A stretch of 64,000 nucleotides of DNA from Clostridia bacterium (lineage in GTDB: Bacteria; Bacillota; Clostridia; Oscillospirales; Acutalibacteraceae), in contig JAKSQP010000006.1 in NCBI GenBank assembly GCA_024404025.1, positions 1 through 64,000 on the forward strand. The letters are read 5' to 3'. Under the pieces are notes generated by a model, which was not told the origin of the DNA, ran no database searches, and was given only the letters and a program-made list of their open reading frames with translations. Numbering within the stretch: position 1 is the first letter of the stretch; each line of letters opens with the position of its first letter. This document shows, piece by piece, positions 41,835 to 50,908 of the stretch. A program made the position numbers and the translations under genes.

Positions 41835-43436
41835 ATGAAAAAGAAAATAATCGCTGTGATTCTTGCCGCTTCTTTCATTTTTTCGGCAATGATCATCCCC
41901 GCTTCGGCAAACACCGTTGTCACAAACCCCGCAGAACAGACTCTCTATACTGTTCTTGATAAAATCGTTGACGCTCTTGTCGGCGGCATTGCAAACCTCA
42001 TCATAGGACCCAAATGGGAGAAGAAATCCGATTATAAAGCGGAAAATTTCTATGAGGGCAGCACCTTTGTCAAAGAACCTTCAAAAAGCGCAAAATGGAA
42101 GCTCGGCTATGCAAACGCCTCTCTTCTCACCGGCAATGAAGTCGGCGGCGGAGACTATTATGTAGGCGGCAGCCTTTCGGTTACAAAGAAGCTTGCAACA
42201 GCTCAGCTTGATGACCAGAAGGTCAGAACAGTTGCGATCTCCGACGGCAGAGGAATAACGATTTTCTCAAGCCTTGATGCTTACGGCATGGCTCTCACCG
42301 ATGTCAGAGGCATCAGAGCAAAGTTCGCCGAAATCGCAGAAAAGAAAGGTTATAACATCACCGCAGTCAACATTTCGGCTCTTCATCAGCATTGCTGCGT
42401 TGACACCTTCGGCATGAACGGCGACATTCTCAGCGCTCTTTTCACTTCTTCATTCAGAAATCTTTTCGGCCTTGAAGTTCCCAGCGGACAGAACAAGGAA
42501 TTCATGGAGAATCTTTATAAAGTTGTTGTCAATTCCATGGTAGAAGCAGTTGAAAACATGGAAGAAGGCAAGCTTTACTACGGCTCAATAGACGCATCGG
42601 ATCTCATTTACGATAAGCGTGACCCCAAGGTTTTTGACACAAACCTCAACAGATTCCGTTTTGTTCCCGATAACGGAGAATCTCAGGAAACCTGGATGCT
42701 CAACGCCGGCATTCACTGCGTTGGAATGGGCGCTGCCGGAACGGTTCTTTCGGGCGACTATCCCTACACAATGGAAAAATACATCAACGAACATGCAAAC
42801 GCAAATTATTTTTATGTTGAGGGCGCAGAGCTTGCAATTACTCTCGAAACCGACGGCGTCGAGGTCGATCCCGAAATCGAAGCAAAATACGGCGACAGAT
42901 ATGCAAGAACCGTTGCTTACGGAAACAAAATAGGCGAAAGAGCCTGCGCAATCGACAAGAACTCTGAAAAAGAAATCGAGCCGATACTCAACATTGCATA
43001 CAAAGAAGTATTTATGCCCATCAACAACAATATCCTCAAGCTTGCCGCAAAGGGCGGTCTGCTTCTCAACAAGGTCGTCAGAGACGGATTTGACCTTTAT
43101 GTTGTTTCAGAGGTCGGATATGCGGAATTCGGAAAGAATTATTCGGTTGCCATCGTTCCCGGTGAGCTTGCTCCCGAAATCGCATTCGGCGGAGCAGATA
43201 CGGCAGAAACCTCATGGACGGGCAAAGATTGGGAATATCCCTCATTCGATGAGGTTACGGGCGACAAAAAGCTTCTCGTTTTCGGTCTCACAAATGACCA
43301 GGTCGGCTATATGGTAACAGACAACAACTGGCATTCATTCTTCACGGAGAACGAAGAAATCGTTTCAACGGGTTCAAAAGCCGGCTCAACAATGACCGAG
43401 GCATTCATCGACCTTTACAAATCTGTTATAAAATAA
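41835..43436 (+). CDS. Secreted neutral-ceramidase-like protein 2
   Basis: A 533-aa paralog of the protein at 37080. Signal peptide 1-25 (ending PASAN), then the amphipathic LDKIVDALVGGIANLIIGP. Shared landmarks include AKWKLGYANASLL and GDYYVGG. Zinc ligands: SALHQHCC (His184, His186), AGIHCVGM (His near 295), VPGELAPE and NDQVGYM. As in paralog 1 the serine loop is lost (YFYVEGAELAITLE). Being co-transcribed with an SGNH esterase, an Fe-S AKR and an EIIC-like permease suggests a role in taking up or processing an amide- or ester-linked compound. Function remains inference. Confidence 0.75.
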   Translation: MKKKIIAVILAASFIFSAMIIPASANTVVTNPAEQTLYTVLDKIVDALVGGIANLIIGPKWEKKSDYKAENFYEGSTFVKEPSKSAKWKLGYANASLLTGNEVGGGDYYVGGSLSVTKKLATAQLDDQKVRTVAISDGRGITIFSSLDAYGMALTDVRGIRAKFAEIAEKKGYNITAVNISALHQHCCVDTFGMNGDILSALFTSSFRNLFGLEVPSGQNKEFMENLYKVVVNSMVEAVENMEEGKLYYGSIDASDLIYDKRDPKVFDTNLNRFRFVPDNGESQETWMLNAGIHCVGMGAAGTVLSGDYPYTMEKYINEHANANYFYVEGAELAITLETDGVEVDPEIEAKYGDRYARTVAYGNKIGERACAIDKNSEKEIEPILNIAYKEVFMPINNNILKLAAKGGLLLNKVVRDGFDLYVVSEVGYAEFGKNYSVAIVPGELAPEIAFGGADTAETSWTGKDWEYPSFDEVTGDKKLLVFGLTNDQVGYMVTDNNWHSFFTENEEIVSTGSKAGSTMTEAFIDLYKSVIK

Positions 43437-43449
43437 TTGATAGAATTTA

Positions 43450-43476
43450 CCCGGGGCGGAATCGCTCCGCTCCGGG
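43450..43476 (+). promoter_or_regulatory. GC-rich hairpin between ceramidase 2 and MFS gene
   Basis: CCCGGGGCGGA (43450-43460) pairs with TCCGCTCCGGG (43466-43476) with one mismatch. Only a short, delayed T-stretch follows, 11 bases before the MFS start. It may be a partial terminator, an RNA-stabilising stem or a block on the ribosome site. Confidence 0.5.
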
Positions 43477-43487
43477 CATGAATTTTT

Positions 43488-44702
43488 ATGAACATCAAAA
43501 CGAATCATAAACACACAATTGCCGCAAGCTATATCGGATATATCACGCAGGCAATAATCAATAACTTTGCTCCTCTTTTATTTGTTACTTTCCAAAATAA
43601 ATTTGATATTCCGCTGATAAAAATCGGATATCTCGTAACCGTTAATTTCTGCCTTCAGCTCATTGTTGATTTTGCGGCGGCAGGCTTTGTTGACAGAATC
43701 GGTTACAGAAAATGTATTGTTGCCGCCCATATTTTTGCCTCGGCAGGTCTGATCCTTATGGGAATTCTGCCGTTCGTTTTTGCAGACCCTTATATCGGTC
43801 TGATAATTTCAATAATCTGCTATGCGATCGGCGGCGGACTGACGGAAGTGCTGATTAGCCCCATCGTTGAAGCCTGCCCGACTGACAAAAAATCAGCGGC
43901 AATGAGCCTTCTGCATTCGTTTTACTGCTGGGGTCATGTTGCCGTCATTCTCCTGTCCACACTCTTTTTTGTTATTGCAGGCAGAAATAACTGGCAGATT
44001 CTTGCATTTCTCTGGGCACTTATTCCTGCGGCGAACGCCGTTTATTTCTGCTTTGTGCCCATTTATAACAAGCCCGCTCCAAAAGAAGAAAAAGAAAGCG
44101 GAACACTTGTTTCAAAGCTCTTTTTCATTTGCATCCTGCTTATGATTTGCTCCGGCGCATCCGAGCAAGCTATGAGCCAATGGTCCTCGGCGTTTGCCGA
44201 AACGGGCCTTCATGTTTCAAAAACAATCGGTGATCTTTGCGGTCCCTGCATGTTTGCGATACTCATGGGAGTTTCAAGAGTGTTCTATGCGGCTTGCAGC
44301 GAAAAAATAGATCTGCTGAAATTTATAAAAGGAAGCTGCGTGCTCTGCATTGCCGGCTATCTCATCGCATCGCTTTCGCCAAACCCCGTTCTTGCCCTTG
44401 CAGGCTGCGGAATCTGCGGACTTTCCGTCGGAATCCTGTGGCCGGGAGTTTTCAGCATTGCGGCGGTCAAAATGCCCGCCGGCGGCACGGCGATGTTTGC
44501 GCTGCTTGCGCTCGCCGGAGATTTCGGATGCTCTGCGGGGCCGACATTCGTCGGCGCAGTTTCATCTGCATTCAACAATGATCTGAAATCGGGATTTCTT
44601 GCGGCAATTATTTTTCCGCTCGTTCTGATTTCGGGAATTTCCGTTCTCGGAAAAATCAACCGTGGTGAATTTAATGAAAAAGCAAAAAAGCAACACAATT
44701 AA
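43488..44702 (+). CDS. MFS transporter
   Basis: A 404-aa, twelve-helix major-facilitator carrier. The inter-helix motif DRIGYRKC (loop 2-3, about 68-75) is the MFS motif A variant. The N-half contains GGGLTEVLISPIVEACPTDKK, and a charged central loop (KPAPKEEKESG) separates the halves. Late PAGGTAMFALLALAGDFGCSAGP resembles sugar/fucose-type permeases. Ribosome site weak. Its end overlaps the RodA gene by 29 bp. Located in the same direction as the ceramidase operon but behind a hairpin. Substrate unknown. Confidence 0.85.
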   Translation: MNIKTNHKHTIAASYIGYITQAIINNFAPLLFVTFQNKFDIPLIKIGYLVTVNFCLQLIVDFAAAGFVDRIGYRKCIVAAHIFASAGLILMGILPFVFADPYIGLIISIICYAIGGGLTEVLISPIVEACPTDKKSAAMSLLHSFYCWGHVAVILLSTLFFVIAGRNNWQILAFLWALIPAANAVYFCFVPIYNKPAPKEEKESGTLVSKLFFICILLMICSGASEQAMSQWSSAFAETGLHVSKTIGDLCGPCMFAILMGVSRVFYAACSEKIDLLKFIKGSCVLCIAGYLIASLSPNPVLALAGCGICGLSVGILWPGVFSIAAVKMPAGGTAMFALLALAGDFGCSAGPTFVGAVSSAFNNDLKSGFLAAIIFPLVLISGISVLGKINRGEFNEKAKKQHN

Positions 44703-45888
44703 ACATCTGGTCAGCGAAACAGACCTTCTGCTTTATATCACCTGCATTCTGACTTCGGCTTTCGGAGCGCTTATGGTTTTCAGCGCAACGAAAAACAGCG
44801 CCGCAGCCGCAGGGCTGACTATAAGCAGAGACTGCCTGATAATGATTCTCGCTTCGGCTCTCGGAATCGCAGCCTGCCTCTTTATCTCATTTCTTGATTA
44901 CAATGCCGTGATCAGTCTGTGGATGTTTGCGGGCGGAGCCTGCCTCGTGCTTCTGCTCCTGCTTTTCCCTTTCGGAGAAGCTCCGCCGGACAGACCCGAC
45001 GCAATATGCTGGCTGCCGATCATCAAAACCGGCTCATTGACGGTTAAATTCCAGCCATCCGAGCTTGCGAAAATCGGTTTTATCATAACCTTTACCGCTC
45101 ATCTTGACAAAGTTAAAGACGACATAAACAGCCTTAAAAATGTTATTCTGCTGACTCTTCATGCGCTCGTTCCGATCGGACTTGTTATTATCACGGGCGA
45201 CCTCGGCTCGGCGCTTGTTTTCGGATTTATGTTTGTGGGAATGATGTTTATGGCCGGACTTAAGCTCCGGTATTTCGCAATTGCGATCGGCGCTTTTGTT
45301 GCGGTTTCTCCCCTGCTCTGGACTAAATTTCTCGGAACTCTTCACAGGCAGAGAATTCTCGCAATCTATTATCCCGATGCGTTGAGCGAAAAGGCTCTCA
45401 AAAACATCCTTTATCAGCAGCAGAGATGCGTTAACGCAATCGGCTCCGGCAGATTTTTCGGCGACGGTCTTTTCAAAGGCACTTATACCCAGTCTGCCGC
45501 AGGCGTTCCCGTTAACGAAAGCGACACGGTCTTTTCCGTTGTCGGAGAAGAATTCGGATTTCTCGGAGCGCTCTGTCTGCTCGGTGTGCTTGCGTTCATA
45601 ATTATCAGAATTATGCTCATCGGAAAAAAATCAAGGAACTTTGCCGGCAGCATCATCTGCTTCGGCACGGCGTTTATGATCGCCTCGCAGGTAATAATGA
45701 ACATCGGAATGTGTCTTATGCTTCTGCCCTGCGTCGGAATCACTCTTCCGTTTGTCAGCGCAGGCGGCTCATCAAACCTCTGCATTTTCTTTGCAATCGG
45801 GCTTGTTATGAGCGTTTACCGATTCAATAAAGACCGTGAAATGGTCAATTACAGATTGATAAATTACACAACTCCGTTTGCAGAATAA
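44674..45888 (+). CDS. SEDS-family glycan polymerase (RodA/FtsW/SpoVE)
   Basis: A 404-aa, ten-helix SEDS protein that polymerises lipid II during elongation, division or spore cortex synthesis. Evidence: FQPSELAKIGFI, ITGDLGSALVFGF, GSGRFFGDGLFKGTYTQ and NESDTVFSVVGEEFGFLG with the catalytic Asp. The end IGMCLMLLPCVGITLPFVSAGGSSN is the family hallmark. ATG 44674 is inside the MFS gene; a GTG four codons earlier is possible. The stop codon lies in the loop of a terminator hairpin. Which class of SEDS protein it is cannot be settled without a tree; no partner transpeptidase is adjacent. Confidence 0.88.
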   Translation: MKKQKSNTIKHLVSETDLLLYITCILTSAFGALMVFSATKNSAAAAGLTISRDCLIMILASALGIAACLFISFLDYNAVISLWMFAGGACLVLLLLLFPFGEAPPDRPDAICWLPIIKTGSLTVKFQPSELAKIGFIITFTAHLDKVKDDINSLKNVILLTLHALVPIGLVIITGDLGSALVFGFMFVGMMFMAGLKLRYFAIAIGAFVAVSPLLWTKFLGTLHRQRILAIYYPDALSEKALKNILYQQQRCVNAIGSGRFFGDGLFKGTYTQSAAGVPVNESDTVFSVVGEEFGFLGALCLLGVLAFIIIRIMLIGKKSRNFAGSIICFGTAFMIASQVIMNIGMCLMLLPCVGITLPFVSAGGSSNLCIFFAIGLVMSVYRFNKDREMVNYRLINYTTPFAE

Positions 45889-45906
45889 ACTCTGCAAACG
45901 GTTTTT
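45874..45906 (+). terminator. Terminator overlapping the end of the SEDS gene
   Basis: Perfect 11-bp stem CCGTTTGCAGA (45874-45884) with TCTGCAAACGG (45891-45901), then TTTTT. The left arm is coding sequence and the stop codon TAA is in the loop. Confidence 0.85.
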
Positions 45907-45920
45907 GATAAGGAGCCAAA

Positions 45921-46943
45921 ATGAAAAAGCATCTGATTTCACAAAGCGGCAGATTTTACAAAGCGAATCTTCACAGCCATTCAACCGTTTCGGACGGCGA
46001 GCTTTCGCCCGAAGAAATGAAAAAGCTTTATACGGAAAACGGCTATTCGATAATCGCCTTTACCGACCACAACAGATTTGTTACCCACAATGAATTGAGC
46101 GATGAAAATTTTCTTGCCCTCAACGGAGTTGAAAATGCGGCTGACGAAAAAGGGAAACCGCAGTTCTTTGACCGCTGCTGCGATGTGTGTTATATTGCCA
46201 TTTCAAGCGAAAGAAAGCTTCATCCGTTTCAGAATGAAAGCAATGTTATCGGCGATCCCGAATTTTCTCCGTTAAAGGTTGACTACACATCCGTTGATGT
46301 CAATCTGATGATTGAAACGGGCGTTAAAAACGGATTCTTTGCAACATATAATCATCCGACCTGGTCGCTTGAAAGCTTTGAAAGATATATGAGCTATAAC
46401 GGAATGAACGCAATGGAAATCTTCAATTTCAGTTCCTCCGTTGACGGCTATGACGAATATAACGCCGCAATCTATGACGATATGCTCCGCAGCGGAAAAA
46501 GACTTTTATGCATTGCATCGGACGATAATCATAACAGAGCGCCGAACACCCGACATTGGGATTCATTCGGCGGCTTCACGATGATAAAAGCGCCGTCGCT
46601 GAAATATGAGGATGTGACCTCGGCTCTTCTCAAAGGCGATTTTTACGCTTCAAGAGGCCCCGTTATCAACGCTCTCTGGCTTGACACAGACGATTATTCA
46701 ATTCATATCGAATGCGAAAAAGCGGTCAAAATAGTATGCACAAGGGGCGGCAGAAGATGCAGAGCCGTCTATGCCGAAGAGCAGGGAAAAAAATATCTGA
46801 CGGAAGAAAAATTCAGCATAAACAAAGACGATATTTATTTCAGAATAACGGTTTTTGATGAAAACGGAATGACCGCAGACACAAACGCCTATTTTGTTGA
46901 TTCGCTTGATATTGATTTTTCAAAACCGATATATGCAGAATAA
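45921..46943 (+). CDS. Cytosolic PHP-domain phosphoesterase
   Basis: A 340-aa PHP protein without signal peptide. Metal ligands: NLHSHST (His-x-His, about 18-20), VSDGE (Asp), FTDHNRF (Asp-His near 50), an internal TYNHPTW and IASDDNHN in the C-terminal half. The last 80 residues form an additional beta domain. AAGGAG lies before the ATG. No promoter is visible between the SEDS terminator and this gene, so it probably depends on read-through. It is distinct from the secreted PHP protein at 8267. Substrate unknown. Confidence 0.86.
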   Translation: MKKHLISQSGRFYKANLHSHSTVSDGELSPEEMKKLYTENGYSIIAFTDHNRFVTHNELSDENFLALNGVENAADEKGKPQFFDRCCDVCYIAISSERKLHPFQNESNVIGDPEFSPLKVDYTSVDVNLMIETGVKNGFFATYNHPTWSLESFERYMSYNGMNAMEIFNFSSSVDGYDEYNAAIYDDMLRSGKRLLCIASDDNHNRAPNTRHWDSFGGFTMIKAPSLKYEDVTSALLKGDFYASRGPVINALWLDTDDYSIHIECEKAVKIVCTRGGRRCRAVYAEEQGKKYLTEEKFSINKDDIYFRITVFDENGMTADTNAYFVDSLDIDFSKPIYAE

Positions 46944-46988
46944 GAAAAAGCAGTGAAAACGGGTTTTCCGAATTCACTGCTTCTTTTT
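46944..46988. terminator. Bidirectional terminator, PHP gene/FAD oxidoreductase
   Basis: AAGCAGTGAA pairs with TTCACTGCTT around a 15-base loop, then CTTTTT; it separates two convergent genes and has A/T runs on both sides. Confidence 0.8.
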
Positions 46989-48300
46989 ACAATTTGATAT
47001 CAAGAGCGGAAATCTGATTGCTCCATTCTGAAATTGCAGCCTTTGAATATTCTTTCGGAGCTTTCTTATAAAGTCCCGATGCTTTGCCGCCTTTGATAAG
47101 TCCTTTGATGAGAGCAAAGAAATATTCCGGCGCTCTCATTCCTCTTTTGAATTTGCCGAGCAGAGATGAAAGCTTTGTGTTTCTGCCGGCTCCGGCAAGG
47201 TCGGAAGACTGAATAACATCGTTTTCAAACAGAAAATCAACGCCCTTTGAGGGAAGCGAAAGAATAGCATTTTTAAGTCCTTCGTTCTTTGCCGTGTCGC
47301 CGCCGTAAAGCTGATGAAAATCTCTGTTATAACTCCAAAGATTCTCCGCCGTGCAGGGCAGATCGGAAAGAGCGTTGACCGTTACGGCAAGAAGGCTGCC
47401 GGCAAGCATCGAAAGGTCAATTCCCATTCCGTTCATCGGAGTTGTCATAAATGCACTGTCACCGACTGCGGCATAGCCGTCTGCAACCATAAGAGTGAGC
47501 GGCCTGCGCACGGGAATGATTCCGTAATTTCCGCCGTGAAGAATCTTCTCTTTGAGCCACGGATGGTCTTTTTTGAATATTTCAAGCTGTTCTTTGACTT
47601 TTTTATCATCGAGCTTATCAATTCTGCCGATAAGCACATCACAGTTATCATCGTTTGTGTTGAACCACGAAAGTCCCTGCTCGCCCTCATGATACATATA
47701 AACTTCAAACGGCACTTCGGGCACATCAAAGGATCTGTCCCTTTCAAAATACGCTCTGTAAGCATAAAAGAGGTCCCCGTGCTTCGGCATTTTTTCGATC
47801 CCGAAGCTTTCGGGAAGATTCGTTCTGACCGGTGAAAAAACTCCTGCGGCATCAATAACAAGATCGGCGGTCAGCTCACCCTTGTCGGTAGTTACTCCGG
47901 CAACCTTTTCTCTTTTAATGACCGGAGAAAGGATTTCGGTTTCGAATTCGATTTCCGCTCCGCATTTTTCGGCATAATCAACAAGCAAAGCAATAAGCGG
48001 TTTTCTCCACATAATGCGCTGGCGGTTTTCATCATTATAATTTATTATTACCTTTTTTCTCTTGGCGGGGCTTACGAATGCGCAGTCGCCTCTGAAGTGC
48101 CATATATCATCGGGGATCTCGTTTTCTTTGATTATTCCGAGCTTTTCAAGAAGAGAAAATGTGAAGCGGTCCTCCCAGTCGTGGCCGAGTTCTTCTCTCT
48201 TTTTCTTTTCAATGATCTTGACCTTATGGCCTTTTTCGGCAAGCTTTGCAGCTGCAACAAGTCCGCCGTGGCCTGCGCCTGCAACAATGATATTTTTCAC
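46987..48300 (-). CDS. FAD-dependent oxidoreductase (geranylgeranyl-reductase-like)
   Basis: A 437-aa flavoprotein. The N-terminal dinucleotide loop is VAGAGHGGLVAAAKLAEKGHKV, with the acidic end of strand two at IIEKK. A middle LVIDAAG segment and the C-terminal VGDSAFMTTPMNGMGIDLSMLAGS are typical of the GGR/PHBH class of monooxygenase-like reductases. The C-terminal region is Lys-rich. The start is GTG with AAAGGAG upstream. It stands alone. Substrate unknown: reduction of a polyprenyl or aromatic compound is possible. Confidence 0.83.
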   Translation of the reverse strand: MKNIIVAGAGHGGLVAAAKLAEKGHKVKIIEKKKREELGHDWEDRFTFSLLEKLGIIKENEIPDDIWHFRGDCAFVSPAKRKKVIINYNDENRQRIMWRKPLIALLVDYAEKCGAEIEFETEILSPVIKREKVAGVTTDKGELTADLVIDAAGVFSPVRTNLPESFGIEKMPKHGDLFYAYRAYFERDRSFDVPEVPFEVYMYHEGEQGLSWFNTNDDNCDVLIGRIDKLDDKKVKEQLEIFKKDHPWLKEKILHGGNYGIIPVRRPLTLMVADGYAAVGDSAFMTTPMNGMGIDLSMLAGSLLAVTVNALSDLPCTAENLWSYNRDFHQLYGGDTAKNEGLKNAILSLPSKGVDFLFENDVIQSSDLAGAGRNTKLSSLLGKFKRGMRAPEYFFALIKGLIKGGKASGLYKKAPKEYSKAAISEWSNQISALDIKL

Positions 48301-48381
48301 ATTATTTCTCTCCTTTGTCGTTTATGATCCGATTATAATATGCAGCAGAAAAATAATCAATATTTTTTAAAATTAAAGTTA

Positions 48382-48410
48382 TTGTAATAATTTTCATTTA
48401 GTGTTACAAT
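48382..48410 (+). promoter_or_regulatory. Promoter of the secreted GH36 gene
   Basis: TTGTAA (48382-48387), 17-bp spacer, TACAAT (48405-48410), 27 bp before the TTG start. Confidence 0.65.
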
Positions 48411-48437
48411 TGATAAAAATTTATTTGAGGTGATTTT

Positions 48438-50522
48438 TTGTTTAAACCCGTAATCTGCATATTTCAGGCAATATTATTCTGGATTTCATCCTGCTTTGCT
48501 CTCGGCTCGGGCGCTAAAAAAGATACCGACAGAAAAGCGCTTATGCAGACCGCCGTTTCGGATTTCACTTTTGAAAAGATAACGGCAGAAGAAATCAAAG
48601 TTTCGGAAAATGAAAAGAAGCTTTGCCGTGAATGGTTTGATAAAAACATAAGATTTGCAGGCTCCAACGGCGAAAAGCCCGCATATAACCTCACTCTCGG
48701 TTCAAAGAAACTTTCAGCAAACCTTGATGAATGGGATTTTTCTGCCGGCGAAGAAAGCGAAAAGGGCAAATATTTCAAGGGCGGCAAAACCACATATATC
48801 ACCGCAAAATCCAAAAAGAACGATGTTTCACTTAAGGTTGAAGCAACGATATATGAAGACAATGCAACCTGCGAATGGACCGTTTATGTTCAGAATAACG
48901 GCAGTGGAAACTCGCCCGTTATAAAGGATTTCTGCGGAGCCGATATGGCTCTTGAAGCCGAAGAAGCGCAATTATATGTCAGCCACGGCAGCCCCTCGGA
49001 AGCAGACGATTTTGAATTATACAAAACACCCGTCAATTTCCTGCCGATGATTTTTACCGCAAACAGCGGCAGAAACTGCTCTTTTATGCCGTTTTTTAAT
49101 ATATGCGGCAAGGATAACGGATATATGCTCAGCGTCGGCTGGACGGGACAATGGTACACCTCGATTGCCGACACCCGAGAGGGAATTGAAATCAAGGCGA
49201 AGCAGCAGAATTTCAAAACATACCTTCTGCCGGGCGAAGAGGTCCGCACTCCCCTTGTTGCTCTTTCGTTCTATGAGGGCGGCAAAGCTCTCAAGGGCTT
49301 CAACACTCTTCGCAATTGGGAAAAGGACTGCGTTTATCCTGACAGCGTTGAGGTTTTAAACGGCTTTGTTATAGCAAACGAATTTTCAACAAAAACCGAC
49401 AAAGAGCTGATTGAAAGCATTAACGCCATCAACCCCGATATTCTTAAGGATGTTGACTATTTCTGGATGGATGCCGGCTGGTATAAATATACCGAGGCGT
49501 GGCACGACGGAGTCGGAAACTGGGTCGCAGACCCTGCAAGATTCCCCGATTCCCTCAAACCCGTTTCGGATGCAATGGCTGAAAAAGGCAAAAAATTCCT
49601 TCTCTGGTTTGAGCCGGAAAGAGTTCGTGAGGATACTTTCCTTTATAATGAAGCAATGAAGCACGGCACCTGGATAGTTGCAGACGGAAACGACCTTCTG
49701 TGGAACCTCGGCGATGACGATGCCTGCCGTTTTCTTTCAGATTATATCGCTTCGGCTATGGTAACAAATGGAGTTACCGCCTACCGCCAGGATTTCAACT
49801 TCGATCCGCTCGGCTACTGGAAAAAAGCGGATAAGGAATTCTATAACGGCAGAAAGGGAATCTGCGAAAACCACTATGTTTCAAATCTTTATAAGTATCT
49901 TGACAGACTCCTTGCAGCCGTTGACGGACTTTTCATTGACAACTGCGCAAGCGGCGGCAGAAGACTTGATATTGAAATGACGAAAAGAAGCATTCCGCTC
50001 TGGAGAAGCGACTACAACTGCGGCAATGCGGACGGTTCCCTCAAGGATTATGTTATCGAAGCAACGCAGGCAATGACTTACAGCCTTTCATTCTGGCAGC
50101 CTTACAGCGGCACAAACAGATATTTCCATTCCGAATATGCTTCAAGATCAGCAATTCTCACCAATCAATCGGTCTATGAGCCCAGCCCGGAGGAATTCAA
50201 CAAATATGCCGCAGTTTCGGAATATATGGCAAAAAATTATTATCCGATCGTCTACGGCGGCTATGATATAACCAAATATCTTGCAATGCAGTTCGGCGAC
50301 GAAGCCGAAGGAGCGGCAATAATCTATAAGCGTGAAAGCGTTGAAACCGGCGAATTTCTTCTGACACTCAACGGACTTGACCCGAACAAGACCTATAAGC
50401 TCAGTAATTTTGACGATCCGGACGAAAACTATATTCTCAACGGAAAAGAGCTTATGGAAAACGGAATCAAGCTGACGATTTCCGAAACTCCGAAAGCGTT
50501 CATTATGATGTATTCCGATTGA
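48438..50522 (+). CDS. Exported GH36 alpha-galactosidase
   Basis: A 694-aa GH36 enzyme releasing alpha-galactose from oligosaccharides such as raffinose or melibiose. N-terminal beta-sandwich (to about 300), then a (beta/alpha)8 barrel with FWMDAGWYK (about 342-350), FEPERVREDT, the nucleophile Asp452 in YRQDFNF and the acid/base Asp525 in WRSDYN, just after DNCASGGRRLD. TTG start with GAGGTG upstream. The N-terminus looks like a signal, with ISSC fitting a lipobox, so it is secreted or lipid-anchored. The TGA stop lies at the first bases of a truncated repeat B. Confidence 0.88.
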   Translation: MFKPVICIFQAILFWISSCFALGSGAKKDTDRKALMQTAVSDFTFEKITAEEIKVSENEKKLCREWFDKNIRFAGSNGEKPAYNLTLGSKKLSANLDEWDFSAGEESEKGKYFKGGKTTYITAKSKKNDVSLKVEATIYEDNATCEWTVYVQNNGSGNSPVIKDFCGADMALEAEEAQLYVSHGSPSEADDFELYKTPVNFLPMIFTANSGRNCSFMPFFNICGKDNGYMLSVGWTGQWYTSIADTREGIEIKAKQQNFKTYLLPGEEVRTPLVALSFYEGGKALKGFNTLRNWEKDCVYPDSVEVLNGFVIANEFSTKTDKELIESINAINPDILKDVDYFWMDAGWYKYTEAWHDGVGNWVADPARFPDSLKPVSDAMAEKGKKFLLWFEPERVREDTFLYNEAMKHGTWIVADGNDLLWNLGDDDACRFLSDYIASAMVTNGVTAYRQDFNFDPLGYWKKADKEFYNGRKGICENHYVSNLYKYLDRLLAAVDGLFIDNCASGGRRLDIEMTKRSIPLWRSDYNCGNADGSLKDYVIEATQAMTYSLSFWQPYSGTNRYFHSEYASRSAILTNQSVYEPSPEEFNKYAAVSEYMAKNYYPIVYGGYDITKYLAMQFGDEAEGAAIIYKRESVETGEFLLTLNGLDPNKTYKLSNFDDPDENYILNGKELMENGIKLTISETPKAFIMMYSD

Positions 50523-50588
50523 GGGCAACGAAGCAGGTGTCCGTTATAAAGCGAAATAAAATGGGTTCGTTTTATCATCACTCGGTTA
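50520..50588. repeat. Truncated repeat B (inverted)
   Basis: About 67 bp matching the reverse complement of 4850-4917, ending ATCATCACTCGGTTA. It is cut at the stop codon of the GH36 gene: TGAGGGCAACGAAGCAG is common to both copies. Several substitutions near 50538-50551. Repeat C follows directly. Confidence 0.8.
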
Positions 50589-50866
50589 GGCAAAAGAGAT
50601 TCGAACCCTATATGCCTTAAAAAGCGAACTTCACGCACATTCCGGCGTTTTTCTCCTTGAAATACGGGAGTATGTCTTCGTCGAAGAAACACCGGACTGC
50701 ACGCAAATTTCAACATTTTAAGGTGCTTCGCAGTTTTGGCAGACAGATTTTCTGCCGAGATGAGGCGAAAAGCGCAGGAATACTTTGTGTATTCCGAGCA
50801 TTTTTAACAAAATATCGGCAAAAAGGTGTCGCCAAAACCATATTGAGTTCGACTCCCTTTTGCCTA
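50587..50866. repeat. MITE-like repeat C, copy 2 (inverted)
   Basis: 276 bp (50589-50864) from GGCAAAAGAGATTCGAACCC to CTTTTGCC, flanked by TA at 50587-50588 and 50865-50866. It reads as the exact reverse complement of 5124-5399, 45 kb away. Fills the 384-bp gap between GH36 and the MATE terminator together with the repeat B fragment. No credible gene inside. Confidence 0.88.
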
Positions 50867-50869
50867 AGC

Positions 50870-50908
50870 AAAAAATCAGCTTCGTCAAACGGCGAAGCTG
50901 ATTTTTTT
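50870..50908 (-). terminator. Terminator after the MATE gene
   Basis: AAAAATCAGCTTCG (50871-50884) pairs with CGAAGCTGATTTTT around an 8-base loop. A-run on the + side gives T-run for the minus-strand transcript. Confidence 0.85.
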
